A stretch of 64,000 bases of DNA from Mycolicibacterium phlei. Its GTDB lineage: Bacteria > Actinomycetota > Actinomycetes > Mycobacteriales > Mycobacteriaceae. The notes beneath the pieces were generated by a model. That model saw only the letters and a program-made list of their open reading frames with translations. It had not been told where the DNA came from and searched no databases. Shown piece after piece: positions 52,697 through 61,276 of this stretch. The stretch lies in assembly GCF_001583415.1 (NCBI RefSeq), contig NZ_CP014475.1, positions 4,092,001 to 4,156,000 on the forward strand. Reading direction: 5' to 3'. The stretch's first letter is position 1; every line of letters begins with the position of its first letter. The position numbers and the translations under genes are program-made.

Positions 52697-54775
52697 GTGC
52701 CGATCGACTGGGTCATCTCTCCTCCCGAACCGGCACTCGACGCGGTCGAAGCCGGGCTGGCCAAGCGGGCCGGCGCGGTGCTGATCGGTCCGGCCGGGGT
52801 GGGTAAGACGACGCTGGCGCGCACCGCGGTGGAGCGGTTCGGCGCGGCGTATCCGCGGGTGCACTGGGTGCGCGCGACGACGCCCGCGGCGACGGTGCCG
52901 TTCGCGGCGATCAGCCATCTGCTTGAGGTCCCCGACACCGGAAAGCCGACCGAGCTGCTGCGCACCGCGCGCGAGGCGCTCGGGGAGGGCGCGCTGCTGG
53001 TGGTCGACGACGCGCACCTGCTCGACACCCTGTCCGCGGCGCTGGTGCACCAGCTGGCGGCCAGCGGCGCCGCCGCGGTGATCCTCACGGTGGCGCCCAA
53101 CGGTGTGGTGGCCGAGGAGATCTCCTCGCTGTGGGACGACGGCGTGGTGGAGCGGGTGGACCTGCAGCCGCCCGGCCACGACGACAGCCGGCTGGCCGCG
53201 GTGGTCGACGAGTTCGTCGCCGGCCTGCCCGAGGGGGCGCACCGGGCGCTGCAGTACCTGGCCGTCGACGACCCGCTGACCCTCGACGAGCTCGAGACGC
53301 TGGCCGGTGCCGACGCCGTCGAGCAGGCGGTCTCCGCCGGGGCGGTGACCGTCGCCGACGGGCGTGCGCACCCCGCGCATCCGCTGTTCACCGACGCGGT
53401 GCGCGACGCGCTGGGCGGGCCGGGACTGCGACGGCTGCGCACCGACCTGGTCGAGCTGCTGACCCAGCGCCCGGCGACGACGGTGACCGGCAGGCTGCGG
53501 CTGGCGGTGCTGGCGCTGGACAGCGACCGCCCGCAACCGGCGACCGAGGTGGGCGCCGCGGCCGCCGACGCGCTGCGGCTGGGTGACCTGCTGCTGGCCG
53601 AGCGGCTCGCCCGGGCCGCGCTGCAGCGCGCACCGGAGCTGTCGACGCGGGTGACGCTGGCCTACGCGCTGGCCTGGCAGGGCCGCGGCCGCGACGCCGA
53701 CGCGGTGCTCAGCGAGGTGGACCCGGCGACGCTGTCGGACACCGACCTGATGGCGTGGGCGCTGCCGCGGGCGGCCAACCAGTTCTGGATGCTGTCGGAG
53801 CCCGAACGGGCGACGGCGTTTCTGCGCACCACCCGCAACCGGGTGACCACCGCGGCGGCGCGCACCACGCTCGACGCGCTGTCGGCGACGTTCGCGATGA
53901 ACGCGGGCAACCCGGTGCGGGCGCTGGGCCTCGCCGAGGAGGTGCTGTCCGCGCCGTCGGCCGAGGACACCGCGATCGGCTGGGCGGGCGCGGCCGCGGC
54001 GCTCTGCGCGGCGCGCATCGGCCGGTTCGCCGACGTGGACCCCTACGCCGAACGGGCGCTGGCCGCCGGGCACCCCGGGCTGCTGCGGTTCACCAGCGGG
54101 TACGGGCAGACGACGGCGCTGGTGATGGCTGGCCGGCTGGAGCAGGCGCACGAGCTGGCGCAGCGGCTGACCGACCTGGCGCAGCTGCAGCAGCCGGGCC
54201 GGGCGATCGGCGAGGTGCTGGTCGCCGACGTGCTGATCGCCAAGGGCGAGCTCGACGAGGCGGTGCGGCTGCTGCGCCGCGCGGCCACCGCGCTGGCCCC
54301 GACCGGCTACTCGTGGGGTGCGCTGGCGTGGATGCTGCTGACGCAGGCGCTCGGCCAGCTCGGCGCTCCGGCCGACGCGGGAAAGGCGTTGGCGCGCGCG
54401 GAATCTCGACACGGGTTGAAGTCGATGCTGTTCGCACCGGAGTTGGCGCTGGCGCGGGCGTGGACACTGGCGGCCCGCCGCGACGGGCACGGTGCGGTCG
54501 CGGCGGCGCGGGAGGCGCTGCGCACCGCCGAGCGCGGCGGGCAGCACGCCGTGGCGCTGCGGGTGCTGGTGGACGCGGCGCGGCTGGGCGACATCAGGGC
54601 GGCCGACGCGGCCGCCCGGGTGGGCGCCGAATGTGACTGTCTGCTCGGGCGGTTGGCGTTGGCGCACGGTCAGGCGCTGCTCGACCGCAGCACCCTCGCC
54701 GAGGTGGCTCAGCGCTACGCCGAGCACGGTTTCCACCGCGCCGCCGCGGACGCCGCCGCGACGCCCGGGTCCTGA
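52697..54775 (+). CDS. LAL-like P-loop ATPase with TPR-like repeats and no HTH (Rv1204c-like)
   Basis: 692 residues, cytosolic. Walker A GPAGVGKTT (31-39), Walker B ALLVVDDAHLL near 97, an AAA lid region with HPAHPLFTDAVRDAL, and a long Ala/Leu/Arg-rich helical array from about 260 to the end. The parts correspond one to one with the LuxR-type regulator at 49-2664, but the protein stops after FHRAAADAAATPGS, just before the linker and the LuxR helix-turn-helix that the other protein carries. It may act as a sensor or partner of another regulator. Leaderless GTG start, divergent from the LOG gene. Confidence 0.85.
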   Translation: MPIDWVISPPEPALDAVEAGLAKRAGAVLIGPAGVGKTTLARTAVERFGAAYPRVHWVRATTPAATVPFAAISHLLEVPDTGKPTELLRTAREALGEGALLVVDDAHLLDTLSAALVHQLAASGAAAVILTVAPNGVVAEEISSLWDDGVVERVDLQPPGHDDSRLAAVVDEFVAGLPEGAHRALQYLAVDDPLTLDELETLAGADAVEQAVSAGAVTVADGRAHPAHPLFTDAVRDALGGPGLRRLRTDLVELLTQRPATTVTGRLRLAVLALDSDRPQPATEVGAAAADALRLGDLLLAERLARAALQRAPELSTRVTLAYALAWQGRGRDADAVLSEVDPATLSDTDLMAWALPRAANQFWMLSEPERATAFLRTTRNRVTTAAARTTLDALSATFAMNAGNPVRALGLAEEVLSAPSAEDTAIGWAGAAAALCAARIGRFADVDPYAERALAAGHPGLLRFTSGYGQTTALVMAGRLEQAHELAQRLTDLAQLQQPGRAIGEVLVADVLIAKGELDEAVRLLRRAATALAPTGYSWGALAWMLLTQALGQLGAPADAGKALARAESRHGLKSMLFAPELALARAWTLAARRDGHGAVAAAREALRTAERGGQHAVALRVLVDAARLGDIRAADAAARVGAECDCLLGRLALAHGQALLDRSTLAEVAQRYAEHGFHRAAADAAATPGS

Positions 54776-54809
54776 AAAATCGGTGTCAGGACCCCCGCCG
54801 AAGCGCCCT

Positions 54810-54815
54810 TAGACT
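54810..54815 (+). promoter_or_regulatory. -10 element of the EspC-like gene
   Basis: TAGACT; the transcript would have a leader of roughly 27 nt carrying GGAGG at 54839-54843, so this gene is not leaderless. Confidence 0.4.
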
Positions 54816-54848
54816 TTGGGCACGCGCTCGTGGGCGGTGGAGGTGGCG

Positions 54849-55628
54849 ATGAACCAGATGTACGTGCAGACCGACGGTGTGCGCACGTTCGCCCAGATTC
54901 ATGACCAGGTGGCATCGGAGTTGTCGCAGGTCATCGGCGGGGGCGCGGCAGAGGCGACGGGGGTGACGACCAGCCACGGCCCGATCGCGTCGGCGGTCAG
55001 CGACGCACTGTCCAGTGTGCTGGGCGCACGGCACGGCACCATGCGGACGACCGCCAACTCGAGCAGCACGATCGCCGAGTTGCTGGCGAAGGCCGCCGCC
55101 ATGTACGAGGGCGGTGACCAACAGGGCGCCGACAGGCTGCGCAAGGCCGCCGAGGCGCTGCAGGACGCCGAGACGGCGCAGGCGGGCGGGTCGTCGCCGT
55201 CCACCGGTCAGGTGGCCGCGCCGCCCGCAGCGACACCCGCCGGTGGCGGTGGCGCCGACGTCGCGGGCCAGCTCGCCGGCCAGATCGGCCAGCAGGTGGG
55301 CCAGGCGCTCGGCGCGGTGACCGGGTCGATCGGGGGCCTCGTCGGGGGCCTGGCGCAGATTCCGCAGCAGGTCATGCAGGGCGTGCAGGGCGCGGCCTCG
55401 GCCGGGGTCGGCGGCGCTGAGGCCGCCGGATCCGGTGGTGCCGAGGTCGCCGAACTCGCCGCCGACGTCGCAACCGAGGACGCCACCGGGGACGAGCTTG
55501 CGGTCGCCGAGCAGGCGGAGGCGACCGAGCAGCCTGAGGGCGCGGCCGGACCGGCGAACGCCGGTGAACAGGCGCCGGTCGAGGAGCAGCGGCCCGCGCA
55601 GACGCGGCCGCAGTCCCGTCTCCTCTAG
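54849..55628 (+). CDS. EspC/DUF2580-like type VII secretion substrate
   Basis: 259 residues. The first 100 resemble the EspC family (ESX-1 secretion-associated): MYVQTDGVRTFAQIHDQVASELSQVIGG, VTTSHGPIASAVSDALSSVLGAR (compare the SHGPxxS/ITHGPYCSxFND core), and a YxxxD secretion motif at Tyr86-Asp90 (YEGGD) at the end of the helical hairpin. The remaining 150 residues are Gly/Ala/Gln/Glu-rich and disordered. Such proteins are exported by ESX systems with PE/PPE or EspA-like partners. ATG 54849 has GGAGG 5 nt upstream. It converges on the PE-like gene with a 4-nt overlap. Confidence 0.75.
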   Translation: MNQMYVQTDGVRTFAQIHDQVASELSQVIGGGAAEATGVTTSHGPIASAVSDALSSVLGARHGTMRTTANSSSTIAELLAKAAAMYEGGDQQGADRLRKAAEALQDAETAQAGGSSPSTGQVAAPPAATPAGGGGADVAGQLAGQIGQQVGQALGAVTGSIGGLVGGLAQIPQQVMQGVQGAASAGVGGAEAAGSGGAEVAELAADVATEDATGDELAVAEQAEATEQPEGAAGPANAGEQAPVEEQRPAQTRPQSRLL

Positions 55629-56269
55629 AGGTTGCGCGTCACCTCGCCGCCCTCGCCGCCCTGCTGACGCGGCTCCGGCGGTGTCACGGGCACGGGCCCG
55701 GTGCTCTCGTCAGCGCGGTGCAGCGGCGCGCGCTCGCGGTCCTCGCGGGCTTCCTGTTGCTGCGCGTCTTCCTGCGCATCGGGCTCAGGCACCCCGGCCG
55801 GCGCGTCGGCGCGGGGCTGGCCGGGTGCCGCCGCCGGTGCGGGCGCACCGGCCCCGGCGGGGGTCTGCCCGCCGCCGGACTGCGCGGCCTGCATCGCCTG
55901 CTGCATAAGGGATCCGAACGTGCCGGCCTGTCCGCCGAGGGCACCTGCGGGTGCACCCGCCAGCTGGCCCATCTGCCCGGCCTGCTGTCCGATCTGGCCG
56001 AGCATGCCGACGACCTGACCGACCGCCTGCGAGCCCGAGGACTCCGAGTTTTGGTAGGCCGCCTCCGCGGCAACCACCTTGCCGGAGAACAGGTTCTCCT
56101 TGGCGGCCAGGGTGGTGACGTTGGTGGTCATCTCCGCGGCCAACGTCGGCAGCACGGCGGCGATCGTCGCGCTCATCGCGTCCGGGCCCGGCGAAATCGT
56201 TGGCATTTCCGGCAATTCGACGGGGGCCGCGTTCCAGAAGATACCCTCGGGTTTACGCAGTGTGCTCAT
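55625..56269 (-). CDS. PE-like type VII secretion substrate
   Basis: 214 residues. A two-helix N-terminal region (GPDAMSATIAAVLPTLAAEMTTNVTTLAAKENLFSGKVVAAEAAYQNSESSG, about 28-79) matches the size and the pattern of PE/EspC-like hairpins, with a YxxxE motif at Tyr72-Glu76 in the place of the general ESX export signal YxxxD/E. The classical PE dipeptide at 8-9 is represented only by KPEG at 6-9. The rest is Gln/Gly/Ala-rich, then Pro/Glu/Arg-rich and likely disordered. It starts 12 nt after the stop of the PPE-like gene, so the two are an operon and probably a heterodimer. Confidence 0.65.
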   Translation of the reverse strand: MSTLRKPEGIFWNAAPVELPEMPTISPGPDAMSATIAAVLPTLAAEMTTNVTTLAAKENLFSGKVVAAEAAYQNSESSGSQAVGQVVGMLGQIGQQAGQMGQLAGAPAGALGGQAGTFGSLMQQAMQAAQSGGGQTPAGAGAPAPAAAPGQPRADAPAGVPEPDAQEDAQQQEAREDRERAPLHRADESTGPVPVTPPEPRQQGGEGGEVTRNL

Positions 56270-56281
56270 TCGCGTCCTCCG

Positions 56282-57421
56282 TCACCAGTCGTCGTCGTCA
56301 TCGTCGTAGCCCAGGTCGTGGTCCAGCGGCGCGGGCACCTCCAGCCCGGGCGTCGACCCGCCGGAGGTGGCGCGCTGTCCCATCATCGGCGCCATGCCGC
56401 CCATCCCGCCGCCGGCCATCGGCACCGCGCCGCCCACCGCGGCCGCACCCGCCTGCGCCCCCACCGCCGGGGCGGTACTCACACTTCTGGTGCCCACCAG
56501 GTTCGCCATCAACGGCGACTGCAGCGGCGTCCCGCCCGCCCCGGGCAGACCGGCCGCCCGCATCATGCCCGCGCCGCCGCCGGGCCCGGAGCCGCCGGCG
56601 AGCGGATGGTTGGAGAACGCCGAGAAACCCAGTCCCGCCGCACCCAGCGAGTCCGCCTTGCCGCCCATCCCGAACATCGACGTCAGCTGCTGCAGCGGTT
56701 GGGTCAGCTGCATCAACGGCTGAGACATCTGCTGGGGCAACGACATCAGCGACTGACCGATCTGCATGGGCAGCTGGGTGGCCATCGACAGCATCTGCCC
56801 CATCGACTGCATGGCCTGCTGCGACCCGTCGGCGGCCTGCTGGCCGGCCGCCTCACCCGCCTCCTGCGCGGCGTCCTCACCCTCCTTGGCGCCCGGTATC
56901 GGCGGGGCGCCCGCGATGAACGGGATGTTCGGCGCCACCCCGAGGGTGTTGGCCAGCTCGGTGGTGTTGGTGGTGACGTTGGCGATGTTCTGCGACAGCC
57001 CGAACTTGATGCGCGCCTGCACCAGTTCCTGGGCGTTGCTGAACGGCATGGCCGCGATCGCCTCGCACTCGTGCTGGGTCTCCTGGGCGATGGTGTTGGC
57101 CAGCATCTTGGTCTTGACGACGGTGGCCTCCATCGCGCGCAGTTTGGCGGCGATCGCCGCGGCCAGTGCCCCGTTGGCCTCGTGGCCGCCGATGATCGTG
57201 GTGGCCTCCCCCGCGGCGGCCATCGAGCCGAGTCCCTCCCACTTGTCGACGAGCGACATCAGCTGGCTGTGTTGCTGCGGCACGATGCCGCCGGTGATCT
57301 TGGCGGCCAGCGCCTCGTAGGAGGCCGCGGCGGCGGCCAGCGTCTCCTCCTCGACGTTCGGCCAGCCCGGGCCGGTCACCGTCTGACCGCCGTATGGGCT
57401 GGTATCGGGCTGAATGCCCAT
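56282..57421 (-). CDS. PPE-like type VII secretion substrate
   Basis: 379 residues. The first 180 are helical in a PPE-like pattern: GPGWPNVEEETLAAAAASYEALAAKI, a WxG (Trp61-Glu-Gly63), AAIAAKLRAMEATVVKTKMLANTI, and FSNAQELVQARIKFGLSQNIANVTTNTTELANTLG, close to the PPE long-helix end NR...GQN...I. The PPE tripeptide itself is absent. The C-terminal half is Gln/Met/Gly-rich and ends in an acidic GYDDDDDDW. I infer an ESX substrate paired with the PE-like protein. ATG 57421 has a GGGGG about 8 nt upstream; TAGATT about 40 nt further up may be the -10. Confidence 0.68.
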   Translation of the reverse strand: MGIQPDTSPYGGQTVTGPGWPNVEEETLAAAAASYEALAAKITGGIVPQQHSQLMSLVDKWEGLGSMAAAGEATTIIGGHEANGALAAAIAAKLRAMEATVVKTKMLANTIAQETQHECEAIAAMPFSNAQELVQARIKFGLSQNIANVTTNTTELANTLGVAPNIPFIAGAPPIPGAKEGEDAAQEAGEAAGQQAADGSQQAMQSMGQMLSMATQLPMQIGQSLMSLPQQMSQPLMQLTQPLQQLTSMFGMGGKADSLGAAGLGFSAFSNHPLAGGSGPGGGAGMMRAAGLPGAGGTPLQSPLMANLVGTRSVSTAPAVGAQAGAAAVGGAVPMAGGGMGGMAPMMGQRATSGGSTPGLEVPAPLDHDLGYDDDDDDW

Positions 57422-57503
57422 GGACGCGACCCCCTTGACACAGGCTCCGGCAGTCAAATCTACCGTGGCCGCACCCGGCGTCCGCGCACCAAAACTTCTG
57501 CGC

Positions 57504-59114
57504 TCAGCCCTCGTGGAGACGCCCGCCGGACAACCGCAGCCAGCGGTGCACCCCGATGTCGGCGAGGAACCGTTCGTCGTGGCTGACCACGATGAACGCC
57601 CCGCGGTACGCGGCCAGCGCCGACCGCAGCTGCCCGACGCTGACCAGGTCGAGGTTGTTGGTCGGTTCGTCGAGCAGCAGCAGCTGCGGCGCGGGTTCGG
57701 CGAACAGCACGCAGGCCAGCGTCGCGCGCAGACGCTCTCCGCCCGACAACGCGTGCACCGGCAGGTGGATCCGGTCGCCGGTGAACAGGAACTGCGCCAG
57801 CAGGTGCATCCGGCGGGTGTGGGTCAGGCCGGGCGCGGCGGCGGCCAGGCTCTCGGCGACGGTGCGGTGCGGGTCGAGCAGGTCGAGCCGCTGCGACAGG
57901 TAGGCGACGCGGCCGTCGGCGCGCCGGACCGTGCCCGTGTCGGGCGGAAGATCGCCGTTGAGGATGCGCAACAGCGTCGTCTTCCCCGACCCGTTGCGCC
58001 CGGTCAGCGCGATACGTTCGGGGCCGCGCACGGTCAGATCGACCCCGTCAAACAGCACGCGGTCACCGCGGGACGCCCGTAACCCGTTGGCGATCAGCAC
58101 ATCCCGGCCCGCGGGTACGTCGGTGTCGGGCAGGTCGAGCACCAGGGTGTCGTCGTCGCGCAGTTCGCGTTCGGCCTCCCGCAGCCGGTCTTGCGCCTCG
58201 GCGACGCGCTCGACGTTGACCCCGTCGATGCGGCCCGCCGACTCCTGTGCGCGGCGTTTCATCGCTCCGGCAACGATTTTCGGCAGACCGGCGTCCTTGA
58301 GGTTGCGTGCGGCGGTGTTGGCACGGCGGGCCGCGCGTTCGCGGGCGAGCTGTTTCTCCCGTTTCTCGCGCCTGAGCTGTTGTTCGGCGGTGCGGATCCT
58401 GGTCTCCGCGCGTCGTTGCATGGCGTCGACGGTGTCGGTGTAGGCGGTGAAATTGCCGCCGTAGAGCGTGATTTCACCGTTGCGAAGTTCGGCGATGGTG
58501 TCCATCCGGTCGAGCAGGACGCGGTCGTGGCTGACCAGCAGCAGGCAGCCGGTGAACTCGTCGAGCGCGGTGTACAGCCGGTGGCGGGCCTCGGTGTCGA
58601 GGTTGTTGGTGGGCTCGTCGAGCAGCAGCACGTCGGGGCGGCCGAGCAGTTGGCCGGCCAGACCGATCGTGATGATCTCGCCGCCGGACAGCGTGGCGAG
58701 CCGCCGGTCCAGCGCGATGTGGTCGAGGCCGAGCCGGTCGAGTTGGGCGCGGGCGCGCTCCTCGACGTCCCAGTCCTCGCCGATGGCGGCGAAGACGGCC
58801 TCGCTCGCGTCGCCTTCGGCCAGCGCGGCGAGCGCGTCGAGTACCGGCGCGATGCCGAGCAGGTCGGCGACCCGGCGGTCCGGGCCGGCGATCGGCAGGG
58901 TCTGCGGCAGATAGCCGACGCGACCGTCGACGGTCACCGACCCCGCCGACGGGGTGAGCTCACCGGCGATCAGGCGCAGCAGCGCGGACTTTCCGGCGCC
59001 GTTCGCACCGACCAGACCGGTGCGCCCGGGGCCGATGGTCACCGACAGCCCGTCGAACAGTGGGGTGTCGTCGGGCCAGGAGAAGGACAGGGTGGAGACG
59101 ACGATGGAAGACAT
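57504..59114 (-). CDS. ABC-F family ATPase
   Basis: 536 residues with two ABC domains and no membrane segments. First domain: Walker A GANGAGKSA, signature LSGGEIITIGLAGQ, Walker B LLLDEPTNNLD, switch SHDR. Second: GRNGSGKTT, LSGGERLRATLA, LLLDEPTNNLD, SHDE. They are joined by a basic, alpha-helical linker (about 240-310, RRAETRIRTAEQQLRREKREKQLARERAARRANTAARNLK abridged), the P-site tRNA interaction motif of ABC-F factors. Members act on the ribosome, in translation control or antibiotic resistance (macrolide/lincosamide type). Which of these applies cannot be told. Lies downstream of dapE's end by 76 nt on the same strand as dapE. Confidence 0.9.
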   Translation of the reverse strand: MSSIVVSTLSFSWPDDTPLFDGLSVTIGPGRTGLVGANGAGKSALLRLIAGELTPSAGSVTVDGRVGYLPQTLPIAGPDRRVADLLGIAPVLDALAALAEGDASEAVFAAIGEDWDVEERARAQLDRLGLDHIALDRRLATLSGGEIITIGLAGQLLGRPDVLLLDEPTNNLDTEARHRLYTALDEFTGCLLLVSHDRVLLDRMDTIAELRNGEITLYGGNFTAYTDTVDAMQRRAETRIRTAEQQLRREKREKQLARERAARRANTAARNLKDAGLPKIVAGAMKRRAQESAGRIDGVNVERVAEAQDRLREAERELRDDDTLVLDLPDTDVPAGRDVLIANGLRASRGDRVLFDGVDLTVRGPERIALTGRNGSGKTTLLRILNGDLPPDTGTVRRADGRVAYLSQRLDLLDPHRTVAESLAAAAPGLTHTRRMHLLAQFLFTGDRIHLPVHALSGGERLRATLACVLFAEPAPQLLLLDEPTNNLDLVSVGQLRSALAAYRGAFIVVSHDERFLADIGVHRWLRLSGGRLHEG

Positions 59115-59190
59115 GCGGGACTCACAGACGATCGGCGGAAGGGATACCGGGGTCGTCGTCTCACCGCATGCTTTTACGGTAGGGCCCGTG

Positions 59191-60252
59191 TCAACCGGTT
59201 AAATAGCGCCGCAGCACGTCGGTGGTTGCGGTGATCGCGGCGGTGTCGACGTGTTCGTCGACGCGGTGAGCGAGGTTGGGGTCGCCGGGCCCGTAGTTGA
59301 CCGCCGGGATGCCCAGCGCGGCGAAACGGGCGACGTCGGTCCAGCCGTACTTGGCGCGCACCTGTCCCCCGGCGGCGTCGACCAGCGCGGCGGCGGCCGG
59401 GGTGCCCAGCCCGGGCAGCGCCCCGCCGGCGGCGTCGGTCAGCTCGATCGCGACGGCGAGCCCGTCGAACACCTCGCGCACGTGGGCCTCGGCGTCGTCG
59501 ACGCTGCGGTCCGGGGCGAACCGGAAGTTGACGGTGACCGAGGCGGCGTCGGGGATCACGTTGCCCGCGATACCGCCGTCGACCCGCACCGCCGACAGGC
59601 CTTCGCGGTAGACACAGCCGTCGATGTCGACGCTGCGCGGCCGGTAGTCCGAGAGCCGCTGCAGCACGGCGCCGAGTTTGTGGATCGCGTTGTCGCCCAA
59701 CCAGGATCGCGCCGAGTGGGCGCGCGTTCCGGTGGCGCTGACCACGACGCGCAGCGTGCCCTGGCAGCCGGCCTCGATGAAGCCGCCGGACGGTTCGCCG
59801 AGGATCGCGACGTCGGCGCGAAGCCAGTCCGGCAGTTCCCGCTCGATGCGGCCCAGCCCGTTGGCCGAGGCCTCGATCTCCTCGCAGTCGTACATCACCA
59901 GCGTGATGTCGTGCACCGGGTCGGCGACGGTGGCGGCCAGGTGCAGGAACACCGCGTCGCCGGACTTCATGTCCGAGGTGCCGCAGCCGTAGAGCAGCGC
60001 GCCGTCGCGGCGGCTGGGCAGGTTGTCGGCGACCGGCACGGTGTCGGTGTGCCCGGCCAGCAGCACCCGCGACGGCCGGCCAAGGTTGGTGCGGGCCAGC
60101 ACGGCGTCGCCGTTGCGGATGACCTCGAGCGTGGTCTGCTCGCGCAGCGCGGTCTCGATCTCGTCGGCGATGCGCTTCTCGTGGCGGGATTCGCTGGGGA
60201 TGTCGACCAGCGCCGCGGTCAGGGCGATCGGGTCGGCGTGTAGGTCCAGCAC
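59191..60252 (-). CDS. dapE: Succinyl-diaminopimelate desuccinylase DapE
   Basis: 353 residues, M20 metallopeptidase family. Zinc ligands and catalytic residues: LLAGHTDTVP, GCGTSDMKSGDA (bridging Asp), DCEEIEA (catalytic Glu pair), GEPSGG, and a final NYGPGDPNLAHRVDEH with the last His. The dimerisation domain is in the middle (GTRAHSARSWLGDNAI). It removes succinate in lysine and diaminopimelate synthesis, supplying peptidoglycan. GTG 60252 follows TAACGT by 7 nt (leaderless); the frame continues upstream to 61332 but only antisense to dapD. Corresponds to Rv1202. Confidence 0.95.
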   Translation of the reverse strand: MLDLHADPIALTAALVDIPSESRHEKRIADEIETALREQTTLEVIRNGDAVLARTNLGRPSRVLLAGHTDTVPVADNLPSRRDGALLYGCGTSDMKSGDAVFLHLAATVADPVHDITLVMYDCEEIEASANGLGRIERELPDWLRADVAILGEPSGGFIEAGCQGTLRVVVSATGTRAHSARSWLGDNAIHKLGAVLQRLSDYRPRSVDIDGCVYREGLSAVRVDGGIAGNVIPDAASVTVNFRFAPDRSVDDAEAHVREVFDGLAVAIELTDAAGGALPGLGTPAAAALVDAAGGQVRAKYGWTDVARFAALGIPAVNYGPGDPNLAHRVDEHVDTAAITATTDVLRRYLTG

Positions 60253-60259
60253 AGGTCCT

Positions 60260-60289
60260 ACGTTAGCCGCTGGCGCGCCCCGGTAGCCT
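60260..60289. promoter_or_regulatory. Divergent leaderless promoters of dapE and dapD
   Basis: TAACGT on the minus strand (60260-60265, 7 nt from the dapE GTG) and TAGCCT on the plus strand (60284-60289, 8 nt from the dapD GTG). Only 45 bp separate the two start codons. Confidence 0.55.
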
Positions 60290-60297
60290 GAAGCACC

Positions 60298-61263
60298 GTG
60301 AGTTCCGCAACTGGTGCAACAGGCGTTGGCGTCGCGACGATCGCGGCGGACGGATCCGTTCTCGACACGTGGTTCCCGGCTCCGGAGCTGGTGGACGGCG
60401 GCCAAACCGGCACCGAGACCGGCACGGTCCGGCTGTCCGCGGACGAGGCGCCGGCCGAGCTCGCCGCGCTGGTGGGCCGCGACGAGGACCGCGAGGTCGA
60501 GACCGTGGTGGTGCGCACCACGATCGCGTCGCTGGCCGATAAGGCCGTCGACGCCCACGACGCGTACCTGCGCCTGCACCTGCTGTCGCACCGGCTGGTA
60601 CGGCCGCACGGCCTCAACGCCGACGGTCTGTTCGGTGTGCTGACCAACGTGGTGTGGACCAACCACGGGCCCTGCGCGATCGAGGGTTTCGAGACGGTGC
60701 GCGCGCGGCTGCGCCGCCGCGGCCAGGTCGCGGTGTACGGGGTGGACAAGTTCCCGCGGATGGTCGACTACGTGCTGCCGTCCGGGGTGCGTATCGCCGA
60801 CGCCGACCGGGTGCGGCTGGGCGCGCACCTGGCGCCGGGCACGACGGTCATGCACGAGGGTTTCGTGAACTTCAACGCCGGCACGCTCGGCAGCTCGATG
60901 GTCGAGGGCCGGATCTCGGCGGGCGTGGTCGTCGGCGACGGCTCCGACATCGGCGGCGGCGCGTCGATCATGGGCACGCTGTCCGGCGGTGGCACCGAGG
61001 TGATCTCGATCGGCCAGCGCTGCCTGCTGGGCGCCAATGCGGGCCTGGGCATCTCGCTCGGCGACGACTGCGTCGTGGAGGCGGGGCTGTACGTGACCGC
61101 TGGGACCAAGGTGCTGACCGCCGACGGGCAGACCGTCAAGGCCAGGGAGCTGTCGGGCGCGAACAACCTGCTGTTCCGCCGCAATTCGTTGTCGGGCGCG
61201 GTCGAGGTCGTCAAGCGCGACGGCACCGGCATCACCCTCAACGAGGCCCTGCACCAGAACTAG
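60298..61263 (+). CDS. dapD: Tetrahydrodipicolinate N-succinyltransferase DapD
   Basis: 321 residues, the actinobacterial DapD form. The N-terminal half is a mixed domain (VGVATIAADGSVLDTWFPAPEL at the start, WTNHGPCAIEGFETVRARLRRRG), the C-terminal half a left-handed beta-helix with hexapeptides: VRIADADRVRLGAHLAPGTTVMHEGFVNFNAGTLGSSMVEGRIS, then IGGGASIMGTLSGGG. It succinylates tetrahydrodipicolinate with succinyl-CoA, just before DapC and DapE in lysine synthesis. Leaderless GTG start, divergent from dapE, so both steps are co-regulated. Corresponds to Rv1201c. Confidence 0.95.
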   Translation: MSSATGATGVGVATIAADGSVLDTWFPAPELVDGGQTGTETGTVRLSADEAPAELAALVGRDEDREVETVVVRTTIASLADKAVDAHDAYLRLHLLSHRLVRPHGLNADGLFGVLTNVVWTNHGPCAIEGFETVRARLRRRGQVAVYGVDKFPRMVDYVLPSGVRIADADRVRLGAHLAPGTTVMHEGFVNFNAGTLGSSMVEGRISAGVVVGDGSDIGGGASIMGTLSGGGTEVISIGQRCLLGANAGLGISLGDDCVVEAGLYVTAGTKVLTADGQTVKARELSGANNLLFRRNSLSGAVEVVKRDGTGITLNEALHQN

Positions 61264-61276
61264 CCCCCCCTTTTTT

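Noticed and set aside
50194..52806. 870-codon plus-strand frame across fadD6 and the LOG gene
   Set aside because: Runs antisense through two well-defined genes; no motif.
52580..54736. 718-codon minus-strand frame inside the ATPase gene
   Set aside because: Shadow frame; the plus strand has Walker motifs and a leaderless promoter.
55718..57586. 622-codon plus-strand frame across the PE-like and PPE-like genes
   Set aside because: Arg/His-rich and unrelated to known folds; the minus-strand genes have ribosome-binding sites, WxG and YxxxE signs.
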